In this document: piece after piece, positions 20,422 to 29,265 of the stretch | Layout of the letters: each line of letters opens with the position of its first letter | Numbering within the stretch: position 1 is the stretch's first letter | DNA from: Phenylobacterium sp. | Lineage (GTDB): Bacteria > Pseudomonadota > Alphaproteobacteria > Caulobacterales > Caulobacteraceae | Reading direction: 5' to 3' | DNA length: 64,000 bases | NCBI RefSeq assembly: GCF_030651185.1 | Contig: NZ_JAUSCJ010000006.1 | Coordinates: forward strand, 186,001-250,000 | Program-made: the position numbers and the translations under genes | The notes under the pieces: model-generated | Told to the model about the DNA's origin: nothing | The model's database searches: none | The model's input: the letters and a program-made list of their open reading frames with translations, nothing else

Positions 20422-21732
20422 ATGCGCCGCACCGCCCTGCTTTTTGCCTGTTCGGTTCTCGCCTTCGCCGCCGGTTCGGCCCAGGCCGCCGCCTGGCGGC
20501 TGGTGGAAGTCAACGGCACGGTGCGGATCACCGTCCCCGGGGCGGAAGCCGCCCCGGCCCGGTTGAATCAGGCGGTGCCGACGGGTTCCAGCATCACCAC
20601 CACGCTCGGCGCCCGCGCGTCCCTGGACAACGGGTTGCAGCAGATTGTCGTCGGTCCCAACAGCCGCATGACCGTGGCGCCGGACGCCGGCGGCTTCACC
20701 CGGGTCATGCAGGACCTGGGCGCGGTGATGTTCAAGGTGGACAAGCAGAAGTCTCCGCATTTCCGCGTCGATACGCCCCTGCTGGCCGCCATTGTGAAGG
20801 GGACCACCTTCACCGTGGTTGTGGGGCCGATGTCGGACGCGGTGAATGTGGCCGAGGGCCTGGTGGAGGTTCGCTCCAACGGCTCGGATCTCGGCAGCGA
20901 CGTCGGAGCGGGATCGAGCGGGGCGGTCTCCCGGGATGCGCCGCAGTCGGTGCAGGTCACCGGAACCGTGACCCCCACCGCGGGCGCGCCTGAGGCCGTG
21001 AAGATCGAACCCCTGGACTACAAGACGGTGTCCGGCGGCCTGGTGGACTCCGGCGGACCGACCATGATTGCAAACGAGGCGGGCGCGATCGCCTCGGGCA
21101 ATGGCGCCGCCAGCGTCGCGATGGAGGCGGAGACCGTCGGGCCGGCGGCCCTCCCAATCGAGGTCGCCCGGAACGATCGCCAACTCGAAGCCTCCGACAC
21201 CCGGGGCGGGAATGGTCCCGCGGACGGCGGCGGCGCGGCCCTGACCAACGGTGCGGGAAGCAACGGAAATGGCGGCGGGCCGCCCGAGAACCCAGGCGCC
21301 AACGGCCCCGGCAATGGAAACAGCGGGAACGGCGGCGCGGCCGCCGAGACCGGAAACACCGGCTCCAATGGCAATGGCGGCGGGAATAACGGCAACGGAA
21401 ACGGAAACGGCGGCGCGGCCGCTGAGACCGGAAACACCGGCTCCAATGGCAATGGCGGCGGGAACACCGGCACCGGCAACGGGAACGGCGGCGCGGCCGC
21501 TGAGACCGGAAACACCGGCTCCAATGGCAATGGCGGCGGGAACACCGGCAACGGTAACGGCGGCGCCGCGACCGAGACCGGGAACGCCGGCTCCAATGGC
21601 GCTGGCGGCGGGAGCAGCGGCAACGGTAACGGCGGCGGCGGCTCCGACGGCTTGGTGACAGGCCTGATCAACACCGCTGGCGGGACGACCGGAAGCGGGA
21701 CCGGCGATGGCAAGGGTCGCGGTCCGAAGTGA
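20422..21732 (+). CDS. FecR-domain protein with C-terminal Gly/Asn-rich tandem repeats
   Basis: A 436-aa exported protein from ATG 20422 (the frame opens 12 bases earlier at TTG). Signal peptide MRRTALLFACSVLAFAAGSAQA. Residues 25-150 are a FecR-type domain (WRLVEVNGTVRITVPG, GSSITTTLGARASLDNG, FRVDTPLLAAIVKGTTFTV). The region from about 265 to 425 is low-complexity with four near-identical units, each GGAAAETGNTGSNGNGGGN-like. It lacks the inner-membrane anti-sigma helix of true FecR. Its stop overlaps the EAL gene start (GTGA). The repeat tail may make a flexible periplasmic or surface spacer; that role is inferred. Confidence 0.87.
   Translation: MRRTALLFACSVLAFAAGSAQAAAWRLVEVNGTVRITVPGAEAAPARLNQAVPTGSSITTTLGARASLDNGLQQIVVGPNSRMTVAPDAGGFTRVMQDLGAVMFKVDKQKSPHFRVDTPLLAAIVKGTTFTVVVGPMSDAVNVAEGLVEVRSNGSDLGSDVGAGSSGAVSRDAPQSVQVTGTVTPTAGAPEAVKIEPLDYKTVSGGLVDSGGPTMIANEAGAIASGNGAASVAMEAETVGPAALPIEVARNDRQLEASDTRGGNGPADGGGAALTNGAGSNGNGGGPPENPGANGPGNGNSGNGGAAAETGNTGSNGNGGGNNGNGNGNGGAAAETGNTGSNGNGGGNTGTGNGNGGAAAETGNTGSNGNGGGNTGNGNGGAATETGNAGSNGAGGGSSGNGNGGGGSDGLVTGLINTAGGTTGSGTGDGKGRGPK
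21331..21636 (+). repeat. Tandem coding repeat, four units of 78/78/72 bp spacing
   Basis: Units begin at 21331, 21409, 21487 and 21559 with GGCGGCGCGGCC or a close variant. Spacing is 78, 78 and 72 bp; the last unit has lost six bases and has diverged most (AATETGNAGSNGAGGGS). All changes keep frame. Copy number is likely to vary between strains. Confidence 0.9.
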
Positions 21733-24119
21733 GCCGACTGGGCCATCTGATCGGCCGACTGCGGTCGCAGGTCGGCTTGGCCGCGATAGCCCTCGGCGTG
21801 GCGTTGGCCATGCTGAGCGGCGCCCTCACTCCCGTTGAGGATGGGCTGGCCGCACTTCGCTTCCAGGCCCTGCAGCGCGCACCCAGCCACCAGATCACTG
21901 TCGTCGAGATCGACGTTCCCAGTCTGCGGGCAGCCGGACGCTGGCCGTGGGGCCGGGACCGTTTCGCCACCGCCATCGGCAACCTGCAGGCCGCGGGCGC
22001 CAAGGTGGTGGCCTTCGATGTCGACTTCAGCGCCAACGCGAGCTCCGCCACCGACAAGGCGCTGGCAGACGCCATCGCGGCGCGGCCGGGCTCGGTCATC
22101 CTGCCGACCTTCGTCCAGCCCGTGCGGCGCGCGGACGGCCGCACAAGCCTGGTGGAGACCTCGCCGCTGCGCGGTCTCTCGACGGAAGCCCTGCTGGCCA
22201 GCGTGAACATCCCCATCGACCCCGATGGCCGCGTGCGCCGCTACACCTACGGCTTCGGCGCGGACGAGACCTATCGCCCCTCCATGGGCGCATCCCTGGC
22301 GCAAACGCCCCAGCAGCGGCGCGACACCTTCCTCATCGACTATGCCGCGCGGGTCGGCGAGATCGATCACCTCAGCTTCGAGGACGTGTTCCGCAACCGG
22401 TTCGATCCGAAGCTGGTGCGTGGCCGTTCGATCCTGATCGGGGCCACCGCTCTTGAGCTCGGGGACGAATTCTCCACGCCCCAGGCCGGTACCGTGAACG
22501 GGGTCTATCTCCACGCCCTGGCCTTCGAGAACCTGACCAGCGGCCGGGCGCTGGTGAGCCCGCCGGCCTGGATGACCTTCGCCCTGGCCTGCCTGCTGAT
22601 CCTGTTCCTGCGCGCCGACCGGGAGATCACCCTGGCGTCGCTCTCACGGCGCCATGCGGCGATCGGAGTCGGGCTGCTGACCCTGCCCATCCTGCTGCAA
22701 AACCTGGCCCCCGTGAGCCTGTCAGTGGCGCCGCTCGTGGCCGCCCAGCTGGCGTGCCTGTTGTGGGCGACGCGGGCCGAGCTCGCCCGTCGGGCCCGCT
22801 CGATCATCGAAGAGCGCGAGGCGGGCCTGCTGCACCAGGCGCTGCACGAGCCGGAGACGGGCCTGCCGAACCGCCGCGCCCTGCTGAGCGAAGTCACGTC
22901 GCGGATGCAGGGGACCGACGGGGGCGTCCTGGCGGTCGTGGCCATCGGCATCGACCGCTACCCCACCATGCGGGGCGCTGTGGGCTACAGCCTCTCCAAC
23001 CTGATCGTTCGCGGCGTCGCCGCCCGGCTGCAGGCGGTGTGCGGCGACGGCCAGGTCGCCCACCTCTCCACCTCGGTGCTGGGACTCGTCCTGCACCGCG
23101 CCGACACCCACACCCTGCTGGCCGACCTCAACAGGCTGGAGACCCTAGACCCCGGTCACGAAGTGGCCGGACACCCGGTGGACGCCTTCATCAAGCTGGG
23201 CGTCTCGCACCGCACCTCAACCCAGGACGACCCTGAACGGCTGCTGGAAAACGCCGCCCTGGCCCTGGACGAAGCCCGGCGGCTGAACCGCCGCCTGGTG
23301 ACCTTCGAGGCCGAGACCTACGTGGACCCCTCGCTCAACCTCGCCTTGATGACCGAGATGCGTCGCGGCCTGCACGCCGGCGAAATCAGCCTGCACTACC
23401 AGCCCAAGGTCACCCTTACCGATAGCGCGGTGCACAGCGTCGAGGCCCTCGTGCGCTGGAGGCACCCGGTGCGGGGCCCGATCGCGCCCGACAGCTTCAT
23501 CGGCATCGCCGAGGAGACGGGCGCCATCCGCGAGCTGACCGAGTGGACCCTGGAGCGCGCCCTGCGGGACCGGGCCGCCCTGAAGGCCTCGGGCCATGAC
23601 GTGGTCGTGTCAGTGAACATCTCAGGCCGGCTGCTGGCCGACCGCGGCTTCTGCGACCACGTCCAGGAGATGGTGGCGGGCCGCGACCACGGCCTGTGCC
23701 TGGAGATCACCGAGACCGCGGTCATCGAAAACCCGACGGCGGCCACGGCCTCCATCGCCACCTTCCGCGCAGCCGGACTGAAGGTCTCGATCGACGACTA
23801 CGGGGTCGGCCTGTCGTCGCTGGCCTATCTCAAGATGCTCGACGCCGATGAACTGAAGATCGACAAGTCACTGGTGGTGGCGGTGGCCGACAGCCAGCGC
23901 GACCGATTAATCCTGAAGTCCACCATCGACCTGGCCCACAGTCTGGGGATGAGTGTCGTGGCCGAGGGCGTGGAGACCCGGGAGGTCCAGGCCGCCCTGG
24001 CCCTGCTGGGCTGCGACGCCCTCCAAGGCTACCTGATCTCCCGTCCGGTCCCGCTGGCCGACCTGAGCGTCTTCCTCGACTCGTGGTCAGGCGAGGACCA
24101 GCGACAGGCTGTCGCCTAG
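21729..24119 (+). CDS. CHASE2 sensor / degenerate GGDEF / EAL c-di-GMP phosphodiesterase
   Basis: A 796-aa membrane protein from GTG 21729. One N-terminal TM helix leads into a periplasmic CHASE2 domain (ITVVEIDVPSLRAAGRWPWGR, FDVDFS, GVYLHALAFENLTSGR; about 30-275), then three TM helices (about 278-340). A GGDEF-like domain follows (ETGLPNRRALL) but its signature loop reads STSVLG, so it is not a cyclase. The EAL domain has Glu572 (VEALVRWRHP), VSVNISG, LEITETAV, SIDDYGVGLSSL, LKIDKSLV and VAEGVET, so phosphodiesterase activity is expected. It is coupled to the FecR protein, its probable periplasmic partner. Confidence 0.92.
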   Translation: MSRLGHLIGRLRSQVGLAAIALGVALAMLSGALTPVEDGLAALRFQALQRAPSHQITVVEIDVPSLRAAGRWPWGRDRFATAIGNLQAAGAKVVAFDVDFSANASSATDKALADAIAARPGSVILPTFVQPVRRADGRTSLVETSPLRGLSTEALLASVNIPIDPDGRVRRYTYGFGADETYRPSMGASLAQTPQQRRDTFLIDYAARVGEIDHLSFEDVFRNRFDPKLVRGRSILIGATALELGDEFSTPQAGTVNGVYLHALAFENLTSGRALVSPPAWMTFALACLLILFLRADREITLASLSRRHAAIGVGLLTLPILLQNLAPVSLSVAPLVAAQLACLLWATRAELARRARSIIEEREAGLLHQALHEPETGLPNRRALLSEVTSRMQGTDGGVLAVVAIGIDRYPTMRGAVGYSLSNLIVRGVAARLQAVCGDGQVAHLSTSVLGLVLHRADTHTLLADLNRLETLDPGHEVAGHPVDAFIKLGVSHRTSTQDDPERLLENAALALDEARRLNRRLVTFEAETYVDPSLNLALMTEMRRGLHAGEISLHYQPKVTLTDSAVHSVEALVRWRHPVRGPIAPDSFIGIAEETGAIRELTEWTLERALRDRAALKASGHDVVVSVNISGRLLADRGFCDHVQEMVAGRDHGLCLEITETAVIENPTAATASIATFRAAGLKVSIDDYGVGLSSLAYLKMLDADELKIDKSLVVAVADSQRDRLILKSTIDLAHSLGMSVVAEGVETREVQAALALLGCDALQGYLISRPVPLADLSVFLDSWSGEDQRQAVA

Positions 24120-25579
24120 CTCCTGTAGTCGCCGTTGATGGCGACGTACTGCTTGGTGAGGTCGCAGGTCCAGACGCTGGCGGCGTGCTTGCCAACGCCG
24201 ACGTCGACACTGACCTCCAGCTCCTGGTTCTTCATGTAGGCGCTCATCTTGTCCTCGTCATAGGTCGGGGAGACGAGGCCGTCCTGGGCGGCGATGAGAG
24301 GGCCGAACTGGATCTTCACGCGGTCGCGGTCGATGGGCTCGTCGGCGCGACCGATGGCCATGGCGATGCGGCCCCAGTTGGCGTCCTCGCCGGCGAAGGC
24401 GGTCTTCACCAGCGGGCTCTCGGCGATGGTGCGGGCGATCTTGCGGGCCGAGGCGGGGCTCTCGGCGCCGGTGACGTTGATCTTCACGAACTTGCTGGCG
24501 CCTTCGCCGTCGCGGACCAGCTGCAGGGCCAGGTCCAGCAGCACCCCTTCCAGCTTCTCGCGGAAGTCGGCCAGGCGCTTGTCGCCGGCGCGGCTGATCA
24601 GCGGCGCCGAGGACTGGCCGGTGGCGAACAGCAGCAGGGTGTCGTTGGTGGAGCGGTCGCCGTCCACGGTCACGCAGTTGAAGGTGGTGCGTGTGTAGAG
24701 GCTGGCGAGTGTCTGCAGGGCGGCGGGCGAGATGGCGGCGTCGGTGGCCACGAAGGCCAGCATGGTGGCCATGTCTGGGGCGATCATACCCGAGCCCTTG
24801 CAGATGCCGGCGATCTTGACCTTCTCGCCGTCGATCACCGCCTCGGCATAGGCCCCCTTGGCGAAGGTGTCGGTGGTCATGATGGCGCGCGCGGCGCCGG
24901 CCCAGTTGTCGTCGGTGAGCTTGGCCTCGATGTCGGGCAGGCGGTGGGTGATCTTGGCGTCGTCCAGCAGCACGCCGATGACCCCGGTGGAGGCCACCAT
25001 CACGTCGCGCTGGCGGCAGTCGAAGCGCTTGGCCACGGCCGAGGCCACCCGGCGCACCGCGTCAGCGCCCGGCTTGCCGGTGAAGGAGTTGGCGCAGCCG
25101 GCGTTGACCACCAGGGCGCGCGCGTCGGCGCCCTTGGACATCTCCAGATGCTTCTTGCACCAGTCCACCGGCGCCGAGCCGATGCCGTGGCGGGTGAAGA
25201 CGCCAGCCACCGACGTGCCCTTCGAAAACCGCATCACCAGCAGGTCTTCGCGGTCGTGCTTGTAGAAGCCGGCGCGGCTGGTGGCGATCTGCACCCCGGC
25301 GATGGGCGGGATCTTCGGGAACGGCACGGCCAGCGGCGAGACCGGCAGGGCGCCCTTGGCCGGCGCGGGGGTCGTCGGGGCGACATCGGCCAAGGGCTGC
25401 TTGTCGGCGCGCTTGAGGGCGGCGCGGGCGCGTTCGATGGTCTGGCCCACCACCTCGACAGGTTTGGAGGCGACCTCCAAGGCGATGGCGGCCGGGGTCT
25501 TGCCGGCGGCCTTGGGCGTGGTCGCCGGCTTGGCGGGGGCCTTCCTGGCGGCCGGCTTCTTGACAGGCGGGCGGGTCAT
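24116..25579 (-). CDS. argJ: Bifunctional glutamate N-acetyltransferase/amino-acid acetyltransferase ArgJ
   Basis: ArgJ transfers acetyl from N-acetylornithine to glutamate in arginine synthesis. The self-cleavage site is visible as MIAPDMATMLAF, with nucleophile Thr272. Other hallmarks are VMVASTGVIGVLLD, NDTLLLFATGQSS and ENANWGRI-like AGEDANWGRIAMAIGR. At 487 aa it is about 80 residues longer than usual: the extra N-terminus is Ala/Pro/Lys-rich and probably disordered. The start overlaps the parvulin gene stop by four bases, and the stop overlaps the convergent EAL gene stop by four. Confidence 0.95.
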   Translation of the reverse strand: MTRPPVKKPAARKAPAKPATTPKAAGKTPAAIALEVASKPVEVVGQTIERARAALKRADKQPLADVAPTTPAPAKGALPVSPLAVPFPKIPPIAGVQIATSRAGFYKHDREDLLVMRFSKGTSVAGVFTRHGIGSAPVDWCKKHLEMSKGADARALVVNAGCANSFTGKPGADAVRRVASAVAKRFDCRQRDVMVASTGVIGVLLDDAKITHRLPDIEAKLTDDNWAGAARAIMTTDTFAKGAYAEAVIDGEKVKIAGICKGSGMIAPDMATMLAFVATDAAISPAALQTLASLYTRTTFNCVTVDGDRSTNDTLLLFATGQSSAPLISRAGDKRLADFREKLEGVLLDLALQLVRDGEGASKFVKINVTGAESPASARKIARTIAESPLVKTAFAGEDANWGRIAMAIGRADEPIDRDRVKIQFGPLIAAQDGLVSPTYDEDKMSAYMKNQELEVSVDVGVGKHAASVWTCDLTKQYVAINGDYRS

Positions 25580-26607
25580 GGCTTGACCGTCTTGGCGGCG
25601 GGTTGGGCGGGAACCTTGGCGGCAGGCGCGACGGCGGCGGGCTTGGCGCCGGCCACCGGCGGGGTCGCCGGGACGGCCGCGGCGCCGGGGGCGACCGGCG
25701 GGGCGTTGGCGGGTTCCTTGGGCTGGCCGGGCACGTCCTGCGGCGCGCGGATCAGGGTCTGGATCTTGGAGCGGGCACGCAGCTTTTCCAGCAGGTCGCG
25801 GACCTGATCATAGGTCAGGAAGCGCACGATCTGCGGCCGGGCGGCCTCCAGCGTGATCGGCTGCTCCAGCCGCCGGTCCTCGACCTTCACCAGGGCCCAG
25901 CCGCCATCGACCTCGAAGGGCCCGACGATCTGGCCGGCCTTGGCGGTCTTGAGATTGGCGTCATAGGCCTCGGGCATGACGTCGGTGGTGAAGTAGCCGA
26001 GATCACCACCGTTGAAGCGGGTGGCGGCGTCGGTGGAGCGTTCCATGGCCAGGGCCTCGAAGGAGGCGCCGGTGGCCAGCAGCTTCTTGACCGCGTCGGC
26101 CTCGGCCAGGCTGGCCAGCACGATCTGGCGGGCCTTGAGCTCCTCGGACTGTTTGGCGAGCTTCAGCTGCTCCTGATAGAGGCCGCGGATCGCGTTCTCG
26201 TTGACGGCGTCGGAGACGGTGCTTTCCACCAGCATGTCGCCCAGGATGCGCTCGCGGGCCGCAGCCAGCCGGCGCTGGGCGGCGGGGTCCTTGTCGAGCT
26301 TGCGCTTCAGCGCCTCGCTGGCCAGCAGCTTCTGGTCGACCACCTCGTCCATCACTCGGCGGAACAGGTCCGACGAAACGTCCAGGGGCTCGCCCTCGCC
26401 GATCAGGCCCTGGGCGACGGCCTCGCGCTTGACGTCGGAGGCCCAGACCGTGCGGCCGTCCACCTTGGCCACCGCGGCGTCGCCCGGTTCGGGAGGATGT
26501 TCCGCGCCCGGGCCCTTCCCGCAGGAGGCCAGCATCAGGGTCGCCGCCAGCACGACAATCATCGTGCGGACCGGGTGCGAAATTCGGGTGAAACTTCCCT
26601 GCGCCAT
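25576..26607 (-). CDS. Parvulin-type peptidyl-prolyl isomerase, lipoprotein (PrsA/SurA-like foldase)
   Basis: A 343-aa protein with a lipobox ending at Cys29 (LMLASC), a SurA-N-like helical region (about 45-150) and a parvulin core (KARQIVLASLAEADAVKKL, STDAATRFNGGDLGYF, GPFEVDGGWALVKVEDRR). The C-terminus is a Pro/Ala-rich tail. It would be anchored in the envelope and help exported proteins fold. It is translationally coupled to argJ, and secA lies nearby at 30.1 kb, an order known from Caulobacter relatives but here interrupted by thiolase and FIST genes. Confidence 0.9.
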   Translation of the reverse strand: MAQGSFTRISHPVRTMIVVLAATLMLASCGKGPGAEHPPEPGDAAVAKVDGRTVWASDVKREAVAQGLIGEGEPLDVSSDLFRRVMDEVVDQKLLASEALKRKLDKDPAAQRRLAAARERILGDMLVESTVSDAVNENAIRGLYQEQLKLAKQSEELKARQIVLASLAEADAVKKLLATGASFEALAMERSTDAATRFNGGDLGYFTTDVMPEAYDANLKTAKAGQIVGPFEVDGGWALVKVEDRRLEQPITLEAARPQIVRFLTYDQVRDLLEKLRARSKIQTLIRAPQDVPGQPKEPANAPPVAPGAAAVPATPPVAGAKPAAVAPAAKVPAQPAAKTVKP

Positions 26608-26757
26608 AGGCCATACCTCGAAGTCGAAAATGCCGGAGCTCCAGCCGTCCCGCTCTAGCCATTTACGCCACGGGATGCAAAGGTCGCCGCCGATCTAAAC
26701 CTGCGCGGCCCCAACATTCCGGCCGACGTGGTCCATTTTCCGGGAGGATATATTTTC

Positions 26758-27933
26758 ATGACGCGCGAAGCCGTAATCGTTTCCTATGCCCGCACGGGCC
26801 TGGCCAAGTCCGGTCGCGGGGGCTTCAACATGACGCCCACCATGACCATGGGCGCCCATGCGGTGAAGCACGCGGTGGCCAAGTCCGGCCTCGACGCCTC
26901 GGCGATCGAAGACTGCATCATCGGCAACGTGGCGCACGGCGCCGGCAACCTTGGCCGCCAAGTGGCCCTGCTGGCCGGCATGCCCATCACCACCTCGGGC
27001 GTCACCGTCAACCGCTTCTGCTCCTCCGGGCTGAACACCATCGCCACCGCGGCCAACTACGTGCGCAACGACGGCGCCGACGCGGTCGTGGCCGGCGGCG
27101 TGGAGAGCCTCTCCTTCCCCGGCGGCGGCGGTTCGCGTGAGAACAACGACCCGGCCCTGTTTGCGCAGTATCCCGGCGTCTTCATGCCGATGATCGACAC
27201 CGCCGACATCGTGGCCGAGCGCTACAAGGTCAGCCGCGAGTCCCAGGACGAGTACAGCCTGGAATCGCAGCGCCGCATGGCCGCCGCCCAGCAGGCGGGC
27301 AAGTTCAAGGACGAGATCGTCCCCCTGAAGACGAAGATGAAGGTCGTCAACAAGGAGACGAAGGAAGAGTCCATCGTCGACTTCGTGGTCGACAAGGACG
27401 AGTGCAACCGTCCCGACACCACCCTGGAAGGCCTGGCCAAGCTGAAGCCGGTCCGTGAAGGCGACAACAAGTTCATCACCGCCGGCAACGCCAGCCAGCT
27501 GTCCGACGGCGCCGCCGCCGTGGTGATCATGGATTCCAAGGCCGCCGAAAAGGCCGGCCTGTCGCCGATGGGCGCCTTCAAGGGCTGGGCCGTCGCCGGC
27601 TGCGAGCCTGACGAAATGGGCATCGGCCCGGTGTTCGCGATCCCGCGTCTGCTGGAACGTCACGGCCTGAAGATCGACGACATCGACCTGTGGGAACTGA
27701 ACGAGGCCTTCGCCTCCCAGTGCCTCTATTCCCGCGACAAGCTCGGCATCGATCCCGAGAAGTACAACGTCAATGGCGGCTCCATCGCCATCGGCCACCC
27801 CTACGGCATGACCGGCGCTCGTCTCGCCGGCCACGTCCTGCAGGAAGGCAAGCGCCGGAACGCCAAGTGGGCCGTCGTGTCCATGTGCATCGGCGGCGGC
27901 ATGGGCGCCGCCGGCCTGTTCGAGGTTTACTGA
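26758..27933 (+). CDS. Acetyl-CoA acetyltransferase (thiolase family)
   Basis: A 391-aa thiolase from ATG 26758, preceded by a strong GGGAGG site (26742-26747). Catalytic Cys88 ([11 protein letters not shown]), His in [14 protein letters not shown] and the second Cys in [17 protein letters not shown] are all present, as is the NEAFA motif ([11 protein letters not shown]). It cleaves 3-ketoacyl-CoA or condenses acetyl-CoA. It stands alone between divergent parvulin and its own terminator, so it is a single-gene transcript. Degradative versus biosynthetic use cannot be told. Confidence 0.95.
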   Translation: MTREAVIVSYARTGLAKSGRGGFNMTPTMTMGAHAVKHAVAKSGLDASAIEDCIIGNVAHGAGNLGRQVALLAGMPITTSGVTVNRFCSSGLNTIATAANYVRNDGADAVVAGGVESLSFPGGGGSRENNDPALFAQYPGVFMPMIDTADIVAERYKVSRESQDEYSLESQRRMAAAQQAGKFKDEIVPLKTKMKVVNKETKEESIVDFVVDKDECNRPDTTLEGLAKLKPVREGDNKFITAGNASQLSDGAAAVVIMDSKAAEKAGLSPMGAFKGWAVAGCEPDEMGIGPVFAIPRLLERHGLKIDDIDLWELNEAFASQCLYSRDKLGIDPEKYNVNGGSIAIGHPYGMTGARLAGHVLQEGKRRNAKWAVVSMCIGGGMGAAGLFEVY

Positions 27934-27968
27934 AGACTAACCTCGCAACTTCTGTAGTCTGATCAATG

Positions 27969-28004
27969 ACGACCCTCCGGAGCCCGCTCCGGAGGGTCGT
28001 TTCA
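27969..28004 (+). terminator. Rho-independent terminator of the thiolase gene
   Basis: A perfect 15-bp stem (27969-27983 with 27986-28000) with a very tight loop, followed by TTTCATT. One of the strongest hairpins in the window. Confidence 0.88.
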
Positions 28005-28080
28005 TTCTGGAACACTCATTCTGAGCAGGTTAGCCTCAGGCTTTCCCCGCTAAAGTTTCCCCTAGGTTCGGGGAAGTTCC

Positions 28081-29262
28081 ATGAAGACGGCGTCAGCGTT
28101 CAGTGTGAGTGCGGGTCCGCCGGCGGTGGTCGAGGCGCTTGAGTCGCTGGCCTCCAAGCTGGCCGCGCGGCCGGACATCCTGTTCCTCTACACCGCCGAG
28201 CATCACGCCAGGCCGGCCCTGCTGGAGGCGATCACCGCCCGCCTGCCCGGCGTGCCGGTTGTGGGCGGCACCTCCTGCGGCGGCGTCATGACCGAGCAGG
28301 GCTTCCACACCGGTCCCGACGGCGCGCTCGGCCTGTTCGGCATCTGCGACGCCGACGGCTCCTATGGGGTCGGCGCCGCCGAGATCGGCGCCTCGCCGCA
28401 GGCGGCGGGCGCCGCGGCCATCCGCGCGGCCCTGGCCAGCGCCGGCCGCGACTTCGAAACGCCCACCCTGGTCTGGTGCTGTCAGCCCCCTGGCCAGGAG
28501 GAGGGCGTGCTGGAAGGCATCCAGTCGGTCATCGGCGCCACCACCCCGATCATCGGCGGCAGCTCCGCCGACGAAGCCATCGCCGGCGAGTGGCGGCAGT
28601 TCTCCCCCGAGGGCGTCACCTCGACCCACGCGGTCGTGGCCGCCCTGTTCCCGACCTCGGCGCACGGCGCGGCCTTCCAGAGCGGCTACGCGCCCACCGA
28701 GCACACCGACGTCGTCACCAAGGCCGAGGGCCGCCAGATCCTGGAGATCGACCACCAGCCCGCCGCCACCCTCTACAGCCAATGGACGGGCGGCGAGGTC
28801 AGCGCCACCGAGGCCGGGATGATCCTGGCGAAAAGCACCGCCACCCCGCTCGGCCGGATCGCCGCCGAGGTGAAGGGCGTACCGATGTTCGTCCTGTCCC
28901 ACCCCTCGCTGCTGGGCCTGGGAGGCGACCTTTCCCTGTTCACCGACATCGCCGAGGGCGACCAGGTCCACCTGATGCGCGGGTCGTCGGACTCCCTGGT
29001 CAAGCGCGGCGGCGTCGTGGTGGCCGACGCCTGCGCCACCGGCGGCTGGGCGCAGGACGCCACGGCCGGCGGCCTGGTGATCTATTGCGGGGGCTGCATG
29101 CTGCACGTCCGCGACCGGATGGACGAGGTGGTGGCGGGTGTCCGCCAGGCCATCGGCGACGCCCCGTTCCTCGGCGCCCACACCTTCGGGGAGCAGGGCG
29201 CGATCATGGACAACTGCAACCGGCACGGAAACCTGATGGTTTCCGCCCTGACCTTCGGCTGA
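28081..29262 (+). CDS. FIST domain sensor protein
   Basis: A 393-aa protein with FIST N (about 20-220; LFLYTAEHHARPALLEAI, GTSCGGVMTEQGF, PIIGGSSADE) and FIST C (about 225-380; PAATLYSQWTGGEV, GDQVHLMRGSSDSLV, LHVRDRMDEVV, GAHTFGEQGAI) domains. FIST modules are thought to bind small ligands, possibly amino acids, and usually feed a histidine kinase or chemoreceptor. No signal peptide. The next gene starts four bases after its stop. Preceded by a GGGGAAG ribosome site. Confidence 0.92.
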   Translation: MKTASAFSVSAGPPAVVEALESLASKLAARPDILFLYTAEHHARPALLEAITARLPGVPVVGGTSCGGVMTEQGFHTGPDGALGLFGICDADGSYGVGAAEIGASPQAAGAAAIRAALASAGRDFETPTLVWCCQPPGQEEGVLEGIQSVIGATTPIIGGSSADEAIAGEWRQFSPEGVTSTHAVVAALFPTSAHGAAFQSGYAPTEHTDVVTKAEGRQILEIDHQPAATLYSQWTGGEVSATEAGMILAKSTATPLGRIAAEVKGVPMFVLSHPSLLGLGGDLSLFTDIAEGDQVHLMRGSSDSLVKRGGVVVADACATGGWAQDATAGGLVIYCGGCMLHVRDRMDEVVAGVRQAIGDAPFLGAHTFGEQGAIMDNCNRHGNLMVSALTFG

Positions 29263-29265
29263 TCC

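Noticed and set aside
21331..21636. Regularly spaced repeats that might suggest a CRISPR array
   Set aside because: The units are contiguous, coding and in frame within the FecR-domain gene; there are no unique spacers and no cas genes.
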